A stretch of DNA of 64,000 bases from CAWCDJ01 sp963796485. GTDB taxonomy: Bacteria; Acidobacteriota; Terriglobia; Bryobacterales; Bryobacteraceae. Position numbers and translations under genes: made by a program. Positions 1 through 8,805 of the stretch are shown piece by piece (position 1 is the stretch's first letter; each line of letters starts with the position of its first letter). The notes beneath the pieces are model-generated. The model was not told the DNA's origin and did no database searches. It saw nothing but the letters and a program-made list of their open reading frames with translations. The stretch covers positions 1,364,001 to 1,428,000 of the forward strand of contig CAWCLV010000001.1 in NCBI GenBank assembly GCA_963796485.1. Reading direction: 5' to 3'.

Positions 1-43
1 CCGTGAATCGGCTGCCCGACTGAAATTCGGCGGTGAAAGAACC

Positions 44-1045
44 CTAGCGGGCGTGGAAACTTCCGTAGGTGAAGAAAGTCTGAACCACATCGAGCCGGGA
101 ACTCAGGAGAGCGCCGCAGTGGAATCCGGGATTGGCCGGGCTGCCGAAGCGCAAGTCATAGACCTCGACGAGTTTGCCGTTTTCGGGTTCGGCGACCGGC
201 GAGACGCGCCACAGCGGCAACTGCGAAAAGTCCAGAAACACCTGAAACGTATGGGTGCGTCGTGCGGCTTCCAGTTCCGGACCGGCGTCCGGTTTGTGGA
301 AGATGGTGGCGCGTGTGGGATCGAAGTCCCCCGCCAGGTTGACGTCGTCCACCGCGTAAAAGCCGGGAGTCTCGACGACCCCGCGCCAAAGCCAGGGAGC
401 CGACGCATCCGGCAGGGCTGCAACGCGCAGGGGCGGGGAATCGCCATAAATCCGCGAATCGAGCACGGCCATGGCACGGGCGTGCAGCACGCTGCGCCCG
501 CAGTTGTAGAACAGCAGGAAGGCGAGGCCGAGGACGGCGAAGCCGCGGCCAGGATAGCGGATCTTGCCGGACCCGGACGTGATCTCGCTCGAAACCAGCC
601 GGCTGATCAGCGGGCCGACGACGCAGACCAGCAGCACGGCCCAGATCCAGAGATCCACCACGTTGGTGAGGTCGAGATGCACCCAGCGCGAAGAAAACGG
701 AGCGAAGATGCGGACCCCGTACGCGTTGGTGAGGTCGAGCAGCAGATGCGACGCCACCGCGATCAAGGCGGCGAGGAACGCGCCCGCCCAGCGGATCTTC
801 TTCCGCCTCCACGCCAGCCCGACCACCGCGACCGCGAGCAGCGCCATCACCGGCATGGCGATCAATGAGTGCGTGAGGTCGCGGTGATAGTGGAGATAAT
901 TCAGGGATCCGCCTGCCGCCGCGACGATGTCGATGTCCGGCGCGTTGGCGGCCAGGATCAGGATCGGGGTGGCCAGCGGCGTCCAGCGGTTGAGCCCGGC
1001 CCGGCTGAGGAACAGGCCAGTCGCCGTGTGGGTGAGGGGGTCCAT
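44..1045 (-). CDS. YdjM/DUF457-type membrane-bound metal-dependent hydrolase
   Basis: Integral membrane protein of 333 residues, of the YdjM/DUF457 family; the substrate is unknown. The first 110 residues carry the family's conserved polar residues: PLTH (H6), NAPDIDI (D37, D39), HYHRDLTHS (H52-H59) and SHLLLD (H100, D104), the presumed metal ligands. Hydrophobic segments lie at about 22-40, 60-78, 88-105, 133-158 and 175-195. The last ~140 residues look soluble and are not recognised. The ATG at 1045 is chosen over an in-frame TTG at 1075 because the family normally begins a few residues before the T-H motif. No clear Shine-Dalgarno is present. It is divergent from the patatin gene across 76 bases. 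Fold and family are fairly secure; the reaction is not. Confidence 0.85.
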   Translation of the reverse strand: MDPLTHTATGLFLSRAGLNRWTPLATPILILAANAPDIDIVAAAGGSLNYLHYHRDLTHSLIAMPVMALLAVAVVGLAWRRKKIRWAGAFLAALIAVASHLLLDLTNAYGVRIFAPFSSRWVHLDLTNVVDLWIWAVLLVCVVGPLISRLVSSEITSGSGKIRYPGRGFAVLGLAFLLFYNCGRSVLHARAMAVLDSRIYGDSPPLRVAALPDASAPWLWRGVVETPGFYAVDDVNLAGDFDPTRATIFHKPDAGPELEAARRTHTFQVFLDFSQLPLWRVSPVAEPENGKLVEVYDLRFGSPANPGFHCGALLSSRLDVVQTFFTYGSFHAR

Positions 1046-1094
1046 GCGAGGTTTGGAATCCCCATTGTAGGCCAAATAGCGGCCCGGGCGAATC

Positions 1095-1116
1095 TGTTAT
1101 AGTGACCCTCCAGGAG
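1095..1116 (+). promoter_or_regulatory. Extended -10 promoter and ribosome-binding site of the patatin gene
   Basis: TGTTATAGT at 1095-1103 fits the extended -10 form TGnTATAnT, with no convincing -35 box. AGGAG at 1112-1116 lies 5 bases before the ATG at 1122. If transcription starts about 7 bases after the -10 box, the leader is only about a dozen bases long. Similar TGnTATAnT boxes precede genes at 22380 and 56762. This is pattern-based only. Confidence 0.4.
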
Positions 1117-1121
1117 TAGGC

Positions 1122-2246
1122 ATGGCTCTTTACGATGCGGTGTTTGAAGGCGGCGGCGCGAAAGGGGTGGCTTTCGTAGGCGCGCTGGAAGTATTGCAGG
1201 AAAACGGTCACGCGCTTCGCCGGTACGTGGGAACTTCGGCGGGCGCGATCACGGCTACGTTGCTGGCCGCAAAATACACCACCGCGGAAATGATGGCCGC
1301 GGTGATGGAGAAGCAGGCTGACGGGTCGCCCCGGTTCAGCAGCTTCATGGATATCCCCAAGGCCGCCGATTTCGCGCAGGGCGTGCGCGACCAGAGCATC
1401 ACGGCGGAAGTGCTGAAGGAAATCGACCTGCCGTTTGTGCCGTCGTCGCTGGAGGGCCGGATCGATGCGACGCTACTCGAACGCCTGCTGGACAACTCGC
1501 TTTATGCGAGGCTGTTTTCATTCACCGAGTGCGGCGGGTTCTACTCCGGCCGTACGTTTCTGCAATGGATTCGCGAGAAACTCGCGGCCAAGGGGATTCA
1601 GCCGGAAGACACGCTGGCGGTGTTCGCGAAGAAGACAGGGTCCGACCTCTCAGTGGTGGCTTCCGATACCAGCGAGATGGAAATGCTGGTGTTGAACCAC
1701 CGCACCGCGCCGGAGGTCCCTGTGGCCAACGCCGTCCGCATGTCGATGAGCATTCCTTTCGTCTGGCAGGAAGTAGTGTGGCAGGATGCCTGGGGGCGCT
1801 ACATGGGCCGCGTGAAAACGGGCAATACGATCGTGGACGGCGGCGTGCTCTCCAATTTCCCAATCCGGTTGATCGCGTGCGCGGACGAAGAAGTCCGCGA
1901 GATCATGGGCGATACGGATGCCAACGCCGCGGGCAACCTGGGGCTGATGATCGACGAAGCCCTCCAGGTACCCGGTGTGGCGGCGACCAACCAGACGCCA
2001 CTCCCAATCACCCGCCTGCGTGTTATGAAGCGGGTCTCCCGGCTGGTGGATACCATGACCGGCGCGGCGGATAACGAGATGGTCCGCCGTTTTGAAAGCG
2101 CCATCTGCCGCCTGCCTGCCCAGGGTTACGGCACGCTGGAGTTCGGCATGGCGGGCGACCGGCTCGACAAGTTCATCGAAGCCGCCCGCGCCGCCATGCG
2201 CGCTCATCTAAACAAACCTGCAGCCACGGCAAAGACGGCGCCCTAA
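1122..2246 (+). CDS. Patatin-like phospholipase
   Basis: Patatin-family lipid acyl hydrolase of 374 residues with a Ser-Asp dyad. The glycine-rich oxyanion motif GGGAKG is at about 10-15, the nucleophile elbow GTSAG at 37-41 (S39), and the catalytic aspartate in IVDGG at D239. No signal peptide or membrane segment is visible, so it is probably cytoplasmic or peripheral. Known relatives hydrolyse phospholipids or act as effectors; nothing here fixes the substrate. AGGAG 5 bases before the ATG supports the start. Its stop overlaps the stop of the convergent receptor gene by 3 bases (2244-2246 against 2243-2245), leaving no room for a terminator between them. Confidence 0.93.
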   Translation: MALYDAVFEGGGAKGVAFVGALEVLQENGHALRRYVGTSAGAITATLLAAKYTTAEMMAAVMEKQADGSPRFSSFMDIPKAADFAQGVRDQSITAEVLKEIDLPFVPSSLEGRIDATLLERLLDNSLYARLFSFTECGGFYSGRTFLQWIREKLAAKGIQPEDTLAVFAKKTGSDLSVVASDTSEMEMLVLNHRTAPEVPVANAVRMSMSIPFVWQEVVWQDAWGRYMGRVKTGNTIVDGGVLSNFPIRLIACADEEVREIMGDTDANAAGNLGLMIDEALQVPGVAATNQTPLPITRLRVMKRVSRLVDTMTGAADNEMVRRFESAICRLPAQGYGTLEFGMAGDRLDKFIEAARAAMRAHLNKPAATAKTAP

Positions 2247-5200
2247 AAGACGTACTTCAGGGTCAATTGGAGCCGGCGCGGATAGTTGTCCTGGTTCGAC
2301 GCGCTGATCTGCCCGAAGCCTGCATCTTTCACGCTCTGCGCGGTGGTAATGGTCATGTTCGGCGACGGGAAGTAGGGATGGTTGTAAGCGTTCAGCGCCT
2401 CGGCGCGGAACTCGATAGCGTGTCGTTCCGAGATCCGCGTCTGTTTGATCAGCGCCAGGTCGGTGTTGTTCATCCGCTGCCGCCGAATGGTGGCAAACCG
2501 GAAGGGCCAGGTGCGGATCTGGTTGCTCAGCAGTTGCCTGGCTGACGCGGTCTCGAACCCCGCGACATTGAACCAGGCTCCCGGATTGCGCTGACCGGAC
2601 GGCAACAGAATGTTCGAAGGGTCGCCGTAATAGATGGCGTTGTTCCACGCCAGCGGGAAGCCGCTCTGGAGGTTCCAGATGCCCGAGATCTGCCATCCGC
2701 CGACCAGGGCGTTCAAAGGACGGCCGGCGCTGCCCAGAAACTGCTTGCCTTTGCCGAACGGCAGCTCCCAGATCGCGCTGATGTTGAAACGATGCGGCGC
2801 GTCCGCGTCGGAGATTTCCCGGACAGGAGCCAGATCCACCGGGTTCAGCAGGTTCACCGCCTGCATCCACTTCGAGAACGTATAGCTCCCCTGTACCGTG
2901 TAGCCCTTCGAGAACCGCTTCTGCACGCTCAACTGCATGCTGTGGTACCAGGAGTAGCCGGTGTTCTCGGTGGTGTTGATGGCGTTCGATCCGAAATCGG
3001 GATACGGCGAGAGCAACGTCTGACGCGAGGTGTTCTGGCCGGTGTAGATGCTCTGCGTGTTGCCCGGCAGCAGGCCGTACATCGGGTTCTTGATGCTGGC
3101 GCTCAGGTAATTGTTGTTGACGTCGTCGCGTAGAGGCGAGGTGCTCCAATACTGCGCCGGCAGCGGGTTGATGTTCCGCGTCAATTCGATGTGGTTGCTC
3201 TTGCTGCCGATGTAGCTGGCGTCCACTACGAAGCCGCGTACCTCCTGCTGCACGCCGAGTTCCCACCGCATGGTGAGGGGAATCTTCGGATTCTGGTTGA
3301 AGTAGCTGAAGCTCTGCCCCAGGTAGGTTTGGTAGCCGTCGGCCGCGCCCTTGGGTTCGCTGATGCCGTTCTGGAACGGGTTGGCAAGGGTAGTGAGCCA
3401 GGTCAAGCCGTTGTCCTGGGTCAGCACCATGTTGGTGGTCTGGCTGAAGCCGTTCTGAATCACGTCGCCGCGGCGCTCGCCGAGGAAGCCGGCGAACATC
3501 CCGAAGCCCGTGCGGATCACGGTATTGGGGAATAGCTGGTAAGCCAGACCGACACGAGGCATGAAAACGTTTTTAGGCGTGTTGTAGAGCCCGCTGCCGT
3601 TCCCGCCGACGCCGGCGAACGTCATCCCGCCGCGTAAAGCGAAGGCGCTCGGCGGAAGTTCCTTGAAGCCGCCGGAAATCGTCGGGTAGATTGCCGCATA
3701 AGCTGCCTGGGCCGAAGCCGAAATCGGCTGGATATAGGATGCGTCGAAACCGAGGGCGCTGCGGTTGTAGCGCTCGTGCAGCGGCGTTTCGAACTCATAG
3801 CGCAGGCCGAGGTTGACCGTCAGTTTGGGAGACACCTTCCAGTCGTCCTGCACGAAGAAGCCCCAGGAACCGGACTGCTCGATGTAGTTGGCCGCGCGCT
3901 GGATGTTGCCCGAGCCCGGCAGGCCGAGCAGCAGCGATGCCACCGATTGTCCGATGCTGCCTGGGGAGGTCGCCGAGTTATCCAGGGGACCGCGCGTCCA
4001 CGTGGAATCGAACGTAAACTGGCCGGTCTGCGCGTTGCTGAAGAAGCCGTCTGCCTCCTGGTAGACGCGGTATTCGAAGCCGCTGCGGATGGAGTGGACA
4101 CCCGCCACTTTCGTCAGGGTCGCGGAGACCGTGTGGTTGTTGACCGGCCGGTTCTCTCCGGTGAAACCGTTGCCGATGTAGCCGGTCAGGTTAATGCGCG
4201 GGAAGCGCGCGATATCCGCGGGTACCTGGCCGGCGTACTGCTGTGAAAATCCGAGCTTGGTGATGTCGAAACCCTCGCCGAGCGCATTCCCGTCCGAACC
4301 GCGGATGAAACGGTTGTAGCTGTACCGGGTGTTCAGGATCAGGGTCGGCGAGATCGTGTACACGTGATCGAACATCGCGGCCTTGGAATAGAACCAGAAC
4401 TGAATGCCCGTCATGGCGTTCTGGAAGTAATCGTTATAGGTGCTGTTGCGGACGTAGGTGCTGTAGCGGACGAAAAACCGCTGGCGATCGCTTATCGAAT
4501 GGTCCACACGGAAGGTGTGGTTGTAGTACTTGGCCTTTTCCGCCACGCTGGAATCGACATAGTTATTCAGACCGACCGGGTCGCCCGGGGTCTTCGGGGT
4601 AGTCGGGTACCAGGAGAGGATGGCGGCGCCTACCGGGTCGAACCGCGATTTGGGAATGATGTTTCCGGGGAAGGGGGCCTGGGTGTAGCGCCCGGAAGAA
4701 TTGGGGCCGGTCCGGGTGAACGGATCGTAAATCGTATACGAGGAGCCGGCCGCCAGCAGGGCGGAAAAATCGCCGTTGTGCATGGCGGGCGTGGGCACCG
4801 TGTTGGTGGTATCGTCGTGCCGCGGGCGGCTGTCGTGGATGCCTTCGTAGCCCCACATAAAGAAGGTCCTGTTCTTGCCGTTGTAGACCTTCGGGATGTA
4901 CACCGGGCCGCCTAGCGACCCGCCCCAGGTGTCCAGGCTGAACGGGTTCTTCGGCTTGCCGGCGAAGTTGTTGAACCAGTCGTTCGCCCAAAGCGACGGG
5001 CGGTAGAACTGGTACCGGGCCGTGCCGTGCAACTGGTTGGTACCGGACTTGATGCTGATGTTGGTGACGCCGCCCTGAGTCTGCCCGAACTGAGCGTCGA
5101 AGGTGGCGGTCTGTACCTTGAATTCCTGAACGATATCGGTGGGCGGCACATAGGAGGCCGTCACCTCGTTGCCGTTCGCGGTGGCGGTAGTCGGCGCGCC

Positions 5201-5791
5201 GTCGATGGTGATGTCGTTGAGGTTGCCGCGGGTTCCGCCCATGGAGAAGTTAACGATATGGGTAGGCTCAAAGGGACGGTCGAGCCGGACGCTGCCGTTA
5301 AAGGTCACGCCGGCAGTCAACCCGATGAGAAGGAAGGGGTTGCCGTAAGAAAGCGGAAGGCTGGCCACCCGCTTGGAATCGATTACGGTCCCGGCCGATG
5401 CGGTCTCGGAGTTCAGCAGCTGCGCTTCGGCGGTCACCGTCACGGTTTGGTCGGACGCCCCTACCTCCAGCGCGAAACTAATGTCCAGGCGGTCGCCGAT
5501 GCGGACTTCGATATTGCTCCGCAGGGCCTTCTTGAACCCCTGCGCCGAGGCTTCCACCTGGTAGACGCCCGGCGGCAGAAGCGGGGCCACGTAGTACCCT
5601 TCCGCGTTAGTGGTGATGACCGCTTTCGTCCCCATGGCGACGTTGGTGACGACTACCTGCGCGCCCGGAATCAGGGCGCCGCTGGGGTCGGACACTCTTC
5701 CTAACAGGGTGCCCCTGGCGTCTTGCGACCAGGCGGCGCCGGCAACCAGCAGGTAAAGAACGATGGCAAGCAGCGGACTGCGACGCGGCAT
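2243..5791 (-). CDS. Oar-like TonB-dependent outer-membrane receptor with carboxypeptidase-regulatory N-terminus
   Basis: Outer-membrane beta-barrel receptor of 1182 residues, of the Oar-like kind that is greatly expanded in Solibacter-type acidobacteria. A signal peptide (about 1-23, ending AWSQ) is followed by a carboxypeptidase-regulatory-like beta-sandwich (about 26-110, with the GxVxDPSGAxIPGAxV pattern), a plug-like region (about 115-230) and a long barrel rich in N, Y, G and aromatic strands. The last residue is Phe (KYVF), as expected for an outer-membrane barrel. The ATG at 5791 is chosen over the TTG at 5797 because GGAGG (minus strand, 5799-5803) sits 7 bases before it. It is divergent from a membrane-anchored winged-helix protein across 208 bases. 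Uptake of oligosaccharides or peptides is typical for such receptors; the ligand cannot be read from sequence. Confidence 0.93.
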   Translation of the reverse strand: MPRRSPLLAIVLYLLVAGAAWSQDARGTLLGRVSDPSGALIPGAQVVVTNVAMGTKAVITTNAEGYYVAPLLPPGVYQVEASAQGFKKALRSNIEVRIGDRLDISFALEVGASDQTVTVTAEAQLLNSETASAGTVIDSKRVASLPLSYGNPFLLIGLTAGVTFNGSVRLDRPFEPTHIVNFSMGGTRGNLNDITIDGAPTTATANGNEVTASYVPPTDIVQEFKVQTATFDAQFGQTQGGVTNISIKSGTNQLHGTARYQFYRPSLWANDWFNNFAGKPKNPFSLDTWGGSLGGPVYIPKVYNGKNRTFFMWGYEGIHDSRPRHDDTTNTVPTPAMHNGDFSALLAAGSSYTIYDPFTRTGPNSSGRYTQAPFPGNIIPKSRFDPVGAAILSWYPTTPKTPGDPVGLNNYVDSSVAEKAKYYNHTFRVDHSISDRQRFFVRYSTYVRNSTYNDYFQNAMTGIQFWFYSKAAMFDHVYTISPTLILNTRYSYNRFIRGSDGNALGEGFDITKLGFSQQYAGQVPADIARFPRINLTGYIGNGFTGENRPVNNHTVSATLTKVAGVHSIRSGFEYRVYQEADGFFSNAQTGQFTFDSTWTRGPLDNSATSPGSIGQSVASLLLGLPGSGNIQRAANYIEQSGSWGFFVQDDWKVSPKLTVNLGLRYEFETPLHERYNRSALGFDASYIQPISASAQAAYAAIYPTISGGFKELPPSAFALRGGMTFAGVGGNGSGLYNTPKNVFMPRVGLAYQLFPNTVIRTGFGMFAGFLGERRGDVIQNGFSQTTNMVLTQDNGLTWLTTLANPFQNGISEPKGAADGYQTYLGQSFSYFNQNPKIPLTMRWELGVQQEVRGFVVDASYIGSKSNHIELTRNINPLPAQYWSTSPLRDDVNNNYLSASIKNPMYGLLPGNTQSIYTGQNTSRQTLLSPYPDFGSNAINTTENTGYSWYHSMQLSVQKRFSKGYTVQGSYTFSKWMQAVNLLNPVDLAPVREISDADAPHRFNISAIWELPFGKGKQFLGSAGRPLNALVGGWQISGIWNLQSGFPLAWNNAIYYGDPSNILLPSGQRNPGAWFNVAGFETASARQLLSNQIRTWPFRFATIRRQRMNNTDLALIKQTRISERHAIEFRAEALNAYNHPYFPSPNMTITTAQSVKDAGFGQISASNQDNYPRRLQLTLKYVF

Positions 5792-5798
5792 GTACAAA

Positions 5799-5803
5799 CC
5801 TCC
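5799..5803 (-). promoter_or_regulatory. Ribosome-binding site deciding the receptor start
   Basis: GGAGG on the minus strand, 7 bases before the ATG at 5791. It is one of the best Shine-Dalgarno matches in the window. The alternative TTG at 5797 lies only 1 base from it, too close to be the start. Confidence 0.75.
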
Positions 5804-5834
5804 AGATCCGATTTGCGGCTGCGAACTTCACGAG

Positions 5835-5854
5835 CCGCCGACACCCATCGGCGG
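5835..5854 (-). promoter_or_regulatory. Hairpin in the receptor leader
   Basis: A 7-base inverted repeat, CCGCCGA (5835-5841) and TCGGCGG (5848-5854), with a 6-base loop. It lies 44 bases upstream of the receptor ATG in the divergent intergenic region. It could be an operator or a leader-RNA hairpin. There is no T tract, so it is not a terminator. Confidence 0.4.
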
Positions 5855-5958
5855 TCCGAGCCGGTGATAATGCAACTTCCCTTGAAGCGCTGGCCAGATA
5901 ATACAACCGCATCCGAAAATATCTGCCGGGCTATGGGATAACTATACGTAGCCGGCGT

Positions 5959-5979
5959 GTGAGTAACATGGTGAGTAAC
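5959..5979 (+). repeat. Direct 9-base repeat upstream of the regulator gene
   Basis: GTGAGTAAC occurs at 5959-5967 and again at 5971-5979, a 12-base period close to one helical turn, ending 20 bases before the regulator ATG at 6000. This spacing suits a tandem protein-binding site, possibly for the winged-helix protein itself. The binding role is inference. Confidence 0.5.
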
Positions 5980-5999
5980 CGTGTTAAGATCAGCGAAAC

Positions 6000-7262
6000 A
6001 TGGAAGTTGCCGTTGAGGCCGTCCGTGAGCAGGTGGATCGCCTGGTCCATAGCAGGACCTTCGAAGCGTCGGATGTTCACCGGCGCCTGCTCCAGTACCT
6101 GGCCGAGAAAGCAATTTCGGGTGCCGCCGACCGGCTTAAAGAGTACACGATAGGGATCGACGCGTTCGGCAAGCCGGAGACTTACGATCCGAAACACGAC
6201 TCGATTGTCCGCCTGCAGGTGGGGCGTCTGCGGCAGAAACTCGCCGTTTACTACCAGAACGAGGCGAACGGCGATACCGTCCTGGTCACCCTGCCGAAAG
6301 GCGCATTCAAGCTTCAGTTCGAAACTGTCGGGCCCGGTCACCGCAAGGAGTTGCCGGGCCACGGCGCACGCCGGCTGAAATTCCTGGTCACGGCGCTGGT
6401 TGTGGCGGTGCTCTGGGCTGCGGGCGCAAGCTTTTTCGCCGTGCGGTATCACCGGGCAATGGCTCCAATCGCCGAGAACTGGTCCTCCGACCTCGACGTC
6501 CTCTGGAACCCGTTTCTCGAGAGTAAGCGGCCTCTGCTGGTTTGCCTGGGGACGCCCCTGTTCGTCAGGTTTCCCGGGTTTGGCTTCTTCCGCGACCCAA
6601 AAACCAACGACTGGGAGGAGGTCCAGAGATCCGAGCGGATCAACGGCGTTCGCAGCGCGCTCGGGGACCAGGAATTGCTGCCCTCGTATGCCTTCACGGG
6701 AGCGGGCGAAGCCAGCGCGGCATTCCTCCTCGCCCGGTTGCTCTCGGCCCGCAAGCACGACCTGCTGCTGACGCGAAGCAGCATCCTTTCATGGCAGCAG
6801 GTGGCGGATAACGACCTGGTTTTCATCGGGCCGCCGAAGTTCAATCAGCAATTGCAGGCGGAGGCGCTCGATCAGGATATCGTGGTCGAGGCCAACGGGG
6901 TCCGCAACCGGAAGCCGCAGCGGGGTGAGCCGGCATTTCTCGAAGATCGCATCCAGCCGGGCAAAACCAACGAGGGCGAGACCCACGCCGTGATCACGCG
7001 CGCGCCTGCGCCATCCGGGGTGGGAGAGATCCTGGTGATCGCGGGCAATGCCTCGCCGGATACTTTCGCCGCCGCCGAATGGCTGACGCTGCCGCGGCGG
7101 GCGCGGGAATTGGTTTCGCGCCTGCGAACTCCTTCCGGGGAGGTGCCGCGATATTTTCAGGCCGTGCTGAAGGTGGAGTTCAAGCAGGGAATCCCGGTGC
7201 ACAGTGCCTACGTGTTTCACCATGTGCTTCCGGATTCCAGGGCGGGCGGCAAGGGGCGATAG
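6000..7262 (+). CDS. Membrane-anchored winged-helix protein, putative regulator of the adjacent receptor
   Basis: A 420-residue protein in three parts. Residues 1-105 resemble the winged-helix domain found at the N-terminus of many acidobacterial membrane proteins: a segment around SRTFEASDVHRRLLQYL, a helix with DSIVRLQVGRLRQKL, and a wing with VLVTLPKGAFKLQF. A single membrane segment follows at about 126-148. The remaining ~270 residues lie beyond the membrane and match no family I can name; they include LLVCLGTPLFVRFPGFGFF and a C-terminal region around residue 330. The layout suggests one-component signalling in the style of ToxR/CadC. Divergence from the receptor gene suggests it controls that receptor. 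No clear Shine-Dalgarno precedes the ATG. Domain order is visible; the regulatory target is inference. Confidence 0.7.
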   Translation: MEVAVEAVREQVDRLVHSRTFEASDVHRRLLQYLAEKAISGAADRLKEYTIGIDAFGKPETYDPKHDSIVRLQVGRLRQKLAVYYQNEANGDTVLVTLPKGAFKLQFETVGPGHRKELPGHGARRLKFLVTALVVAVLWAAGASFFAVRYHRAMAPIAENWSSDLDVLWNPFLESKRPLLVCLGTPLFVRFPGFGFFRDPKTNDWEEVQRSERINGVRSALGDQELLPSYAFTGAGEASAAFLLARLLSARKHDLLLTRSSILSWQQVADNDLVFIGPPKFNQQLQAEALDQDIVVEANGVRNRKPQRGEPAFLEDRIQPGKTNEGETHAVITRAPAPSGVGEILVIAGNASPDTFAAAEWLTLPRRARELVSRLRTPSGEVPRYFQAVLKVEFKQGIPVHSAYVFHHVLPDSRAGGKGR

Positions 7263-7290
7263 GAGCGGGCGAACTTCGTTCGCCTCTGGA

Positions 7291-7312
7291 CAGGCCAGGA
7301 AGCCTATCCTAC
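7291..7312 (+). repeat. Copy A of a dispersed 22-base repeat (CAGGCCAGGA...CCTAC)
   Basis: Begins CAGGCCAGGAAG and ends CCTATCCTAC. It differs from the copy at 32639-32660 at two positions and is clearly related to copies at 19632-19653 (inverted) and 19764-19785. It lies between convergent genes, and its last bases contain the TAG stop (minus strand, 7309-7311) of the GH31-like gene. Confidence 0.65.
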
Positions 7313-8805
7313 TGGAACGCCAGGTTGATGATTGAGTCTTCGCCGGCGGCGACATGCACGCGGATCCCTAACTGCTTCGAACCTGTGTCGTAGGACCATG
7401 TGCGGTCGGCCACGCTGCCGGCTGCGATCTCCTGAAATTTCGACTCCCCGAATCCGACCGAGGCGGGCTTGTCGATGTGGTGCACGACCCATTGGTAATC
7501 GCGGGTCTGCTGCGATTCGATCTCAAGCCGCATCCCGTCGCCGGCGGGAGAAGCGTGGACCTGAGTCCAGGCACTGGCGTCGCGCTCCAGAATAAAAAAC
7601 TCCGCCGCGAGTCTCGGGAAGTAGTGGAGCGCCATCCCGGCGGGAGCGTCCAGCGGAACGATCGAACCATTGCGGACGAAGACCGGGAGATTCTCGCCGG
7701 TTACCTGGATCGTACGTCGCCCCGGAAAAACCTGGTTGGTCTCCAGGTTGGTCCAGATCCCTTGCGGCAAATAGAGCGAGCGGCCATTGCCCGTTTCGTA
7801 TACCGGCGCAACCAGCATTTCGTCGCCCAGGAGGAACTCGTCGGCATGAAGCGCCGCGTCCGGGTCGTCCGGGAACTGGAAGGGCAGGGGATGCCAGACG
7901 GGGTAGCCCTTGTCGAGCAGTTCCTCGCGATAGGCCTCGAAAAAGGTGCGTAGCTGCATGCGGAGCCCGCTCAGCCCCACGCTGCCGGGCGTCACGTTGG
8001 GAACCAGCGACAGCAACTGGCGGGCGCGGCGCAACAACTCCGGCGGAGCAGCCGCATAGGGGCGCAGGTCGGCCTCGGGCTGGAGCATGCCGCTCATCGC
8101 GCCGTGCACCAGGCGGAGCAACGTCGAGCGAAGATCGTCCCACCCGCCGAAGCGTGTGGAAGACGTGGCCCACGGCTCACCTTCGCCCCGCACCTGGCTG
8201 CGCTCTTCGAGGACCTGCTTCAGTGCCGGCCCGTAATAGAAGTAGTAATCGAGCGCGGGCGCCGTAACGCCGTACCGGCCGGAGCCGGTGAAATCGAAGC
8301 GGAACGGGCCGGCAGCGACGTGGTCTTCCGCGTATCCCGCCGAACAGAAAAGGAACGGCACCGTGGTGGTATGGGTGCGTTCGCCGAGGTCGAGGGTCGC
8401 GTCCTCCCTCGGCCCCAGGCCGAAGAAGCGCGACCCGGCCGGCGCACGGCGCTCCCACGAGACCGCCCCGGAGGAATCGCGCGGCCCTTCGATGTCCGCC
8501 ATCAGCCGCGTGCCGTCGCGCTTTTGAACCCGCAGCGTGACTCCGTGTTTCTGAATCGCCACCTCGAGGAATTGCGAACGGATGCGCAGCAACCCCGGCT
8601 GGTCCAGCAGCTCCAAATGGACGGCGGTGCGCTCCCTGGTTTCCGCCCCCGGCAGCGGCCCTTCCAGGGTCCGCCGGAAGCGGAACGTGCTCGGCGTCAT
8701 CCAGACCATCTCGGCCGCGCCGTGATCCAACTGAAGCGTGACGCGGTTTCCGTGCGGCGCGAACCCGATCAGCGTCGCCAGAGCGGCCAGCGCCTGCGGA
8801 GGCAT
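7309..8805 (-). CDS. GH31-like protein lacking most of the catalytic barrel
   Basis: A 498-residue protein with the two ends of a glycoside hydrolase family 31 enzyme but little middle. Residues 1-205 look like the N-terminal mutarotase-like domain, with RFFGLGPRED (126-135), LGERT (140-144) and LDYYFYYGPALKQVLEE (185-201). Residues 285-400 match the end of the barrel and the proximal C-terminal domain: AYREELLDKGYPVWHPLPF, PDDPDA, DEFLLGDEMLVAPV and LPVFVRNGSIVPL. Family members normally have some 300 residues between these blocks, including the WxDxxE nucleophile motif. Here there are about 90, and no such motif. It is therefore probably a non-catalytic carbohydrate-binding relative or a decayed gene; the reading frame is intact. 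Its ATG overlaps the M24 peptidase stop (TGATG), implying translational coupling. Confidence 0.75.
   Translation of the reverse strand: MPPQALAALATLIGFAPHGNRVTLQLDHGAAEMVWMTPSTFRFRRTLEGPLPGAETRERTAVHLELLDQPGLLRIRSQFLEVAIQKHGVTLRVQKRDGTRLMADIEGPRDSSGAVSWERRAPAGSRFFGLGPREDATLDLGERTHTTTVPFLFCSAGYAEDHVAAGPFRFDFTGSGRYGVTAPALDYYFYYGPALKQVLEERSQVRGEGEPWATSSTRFGGWDDLRSTLLRLVHGAMSGMLQPEADLRPYAAAPPELLRRARQLLSLVPNVTPGSVGLSGLRMQLRTFFEAYREELLDKGYPVWHPLPFQFPDDPDAALHADEFLLGDEMLVAPVYETGNGRSLYLPQGIWTNLETNQVFPGRRTIQVTGENLPVFVRNGSIVPLDAPAGMALHYFPRLAAEFFILERDASAWTQVHASPAGDGMRLEIESQQTRDYQWVVHHIDKPASVGFGESKFQEIAAGSVADRTWSYDTGSKQLGIRVHVAAGEDSIINLAFQ

Noticed and set aside
2208..3266. Second long minus-strand frame inside the receptor gene
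   Set aside because: Out-of-phase shadow of the receptor, which is supported by signal peptide, domains and ribosome-binding site.
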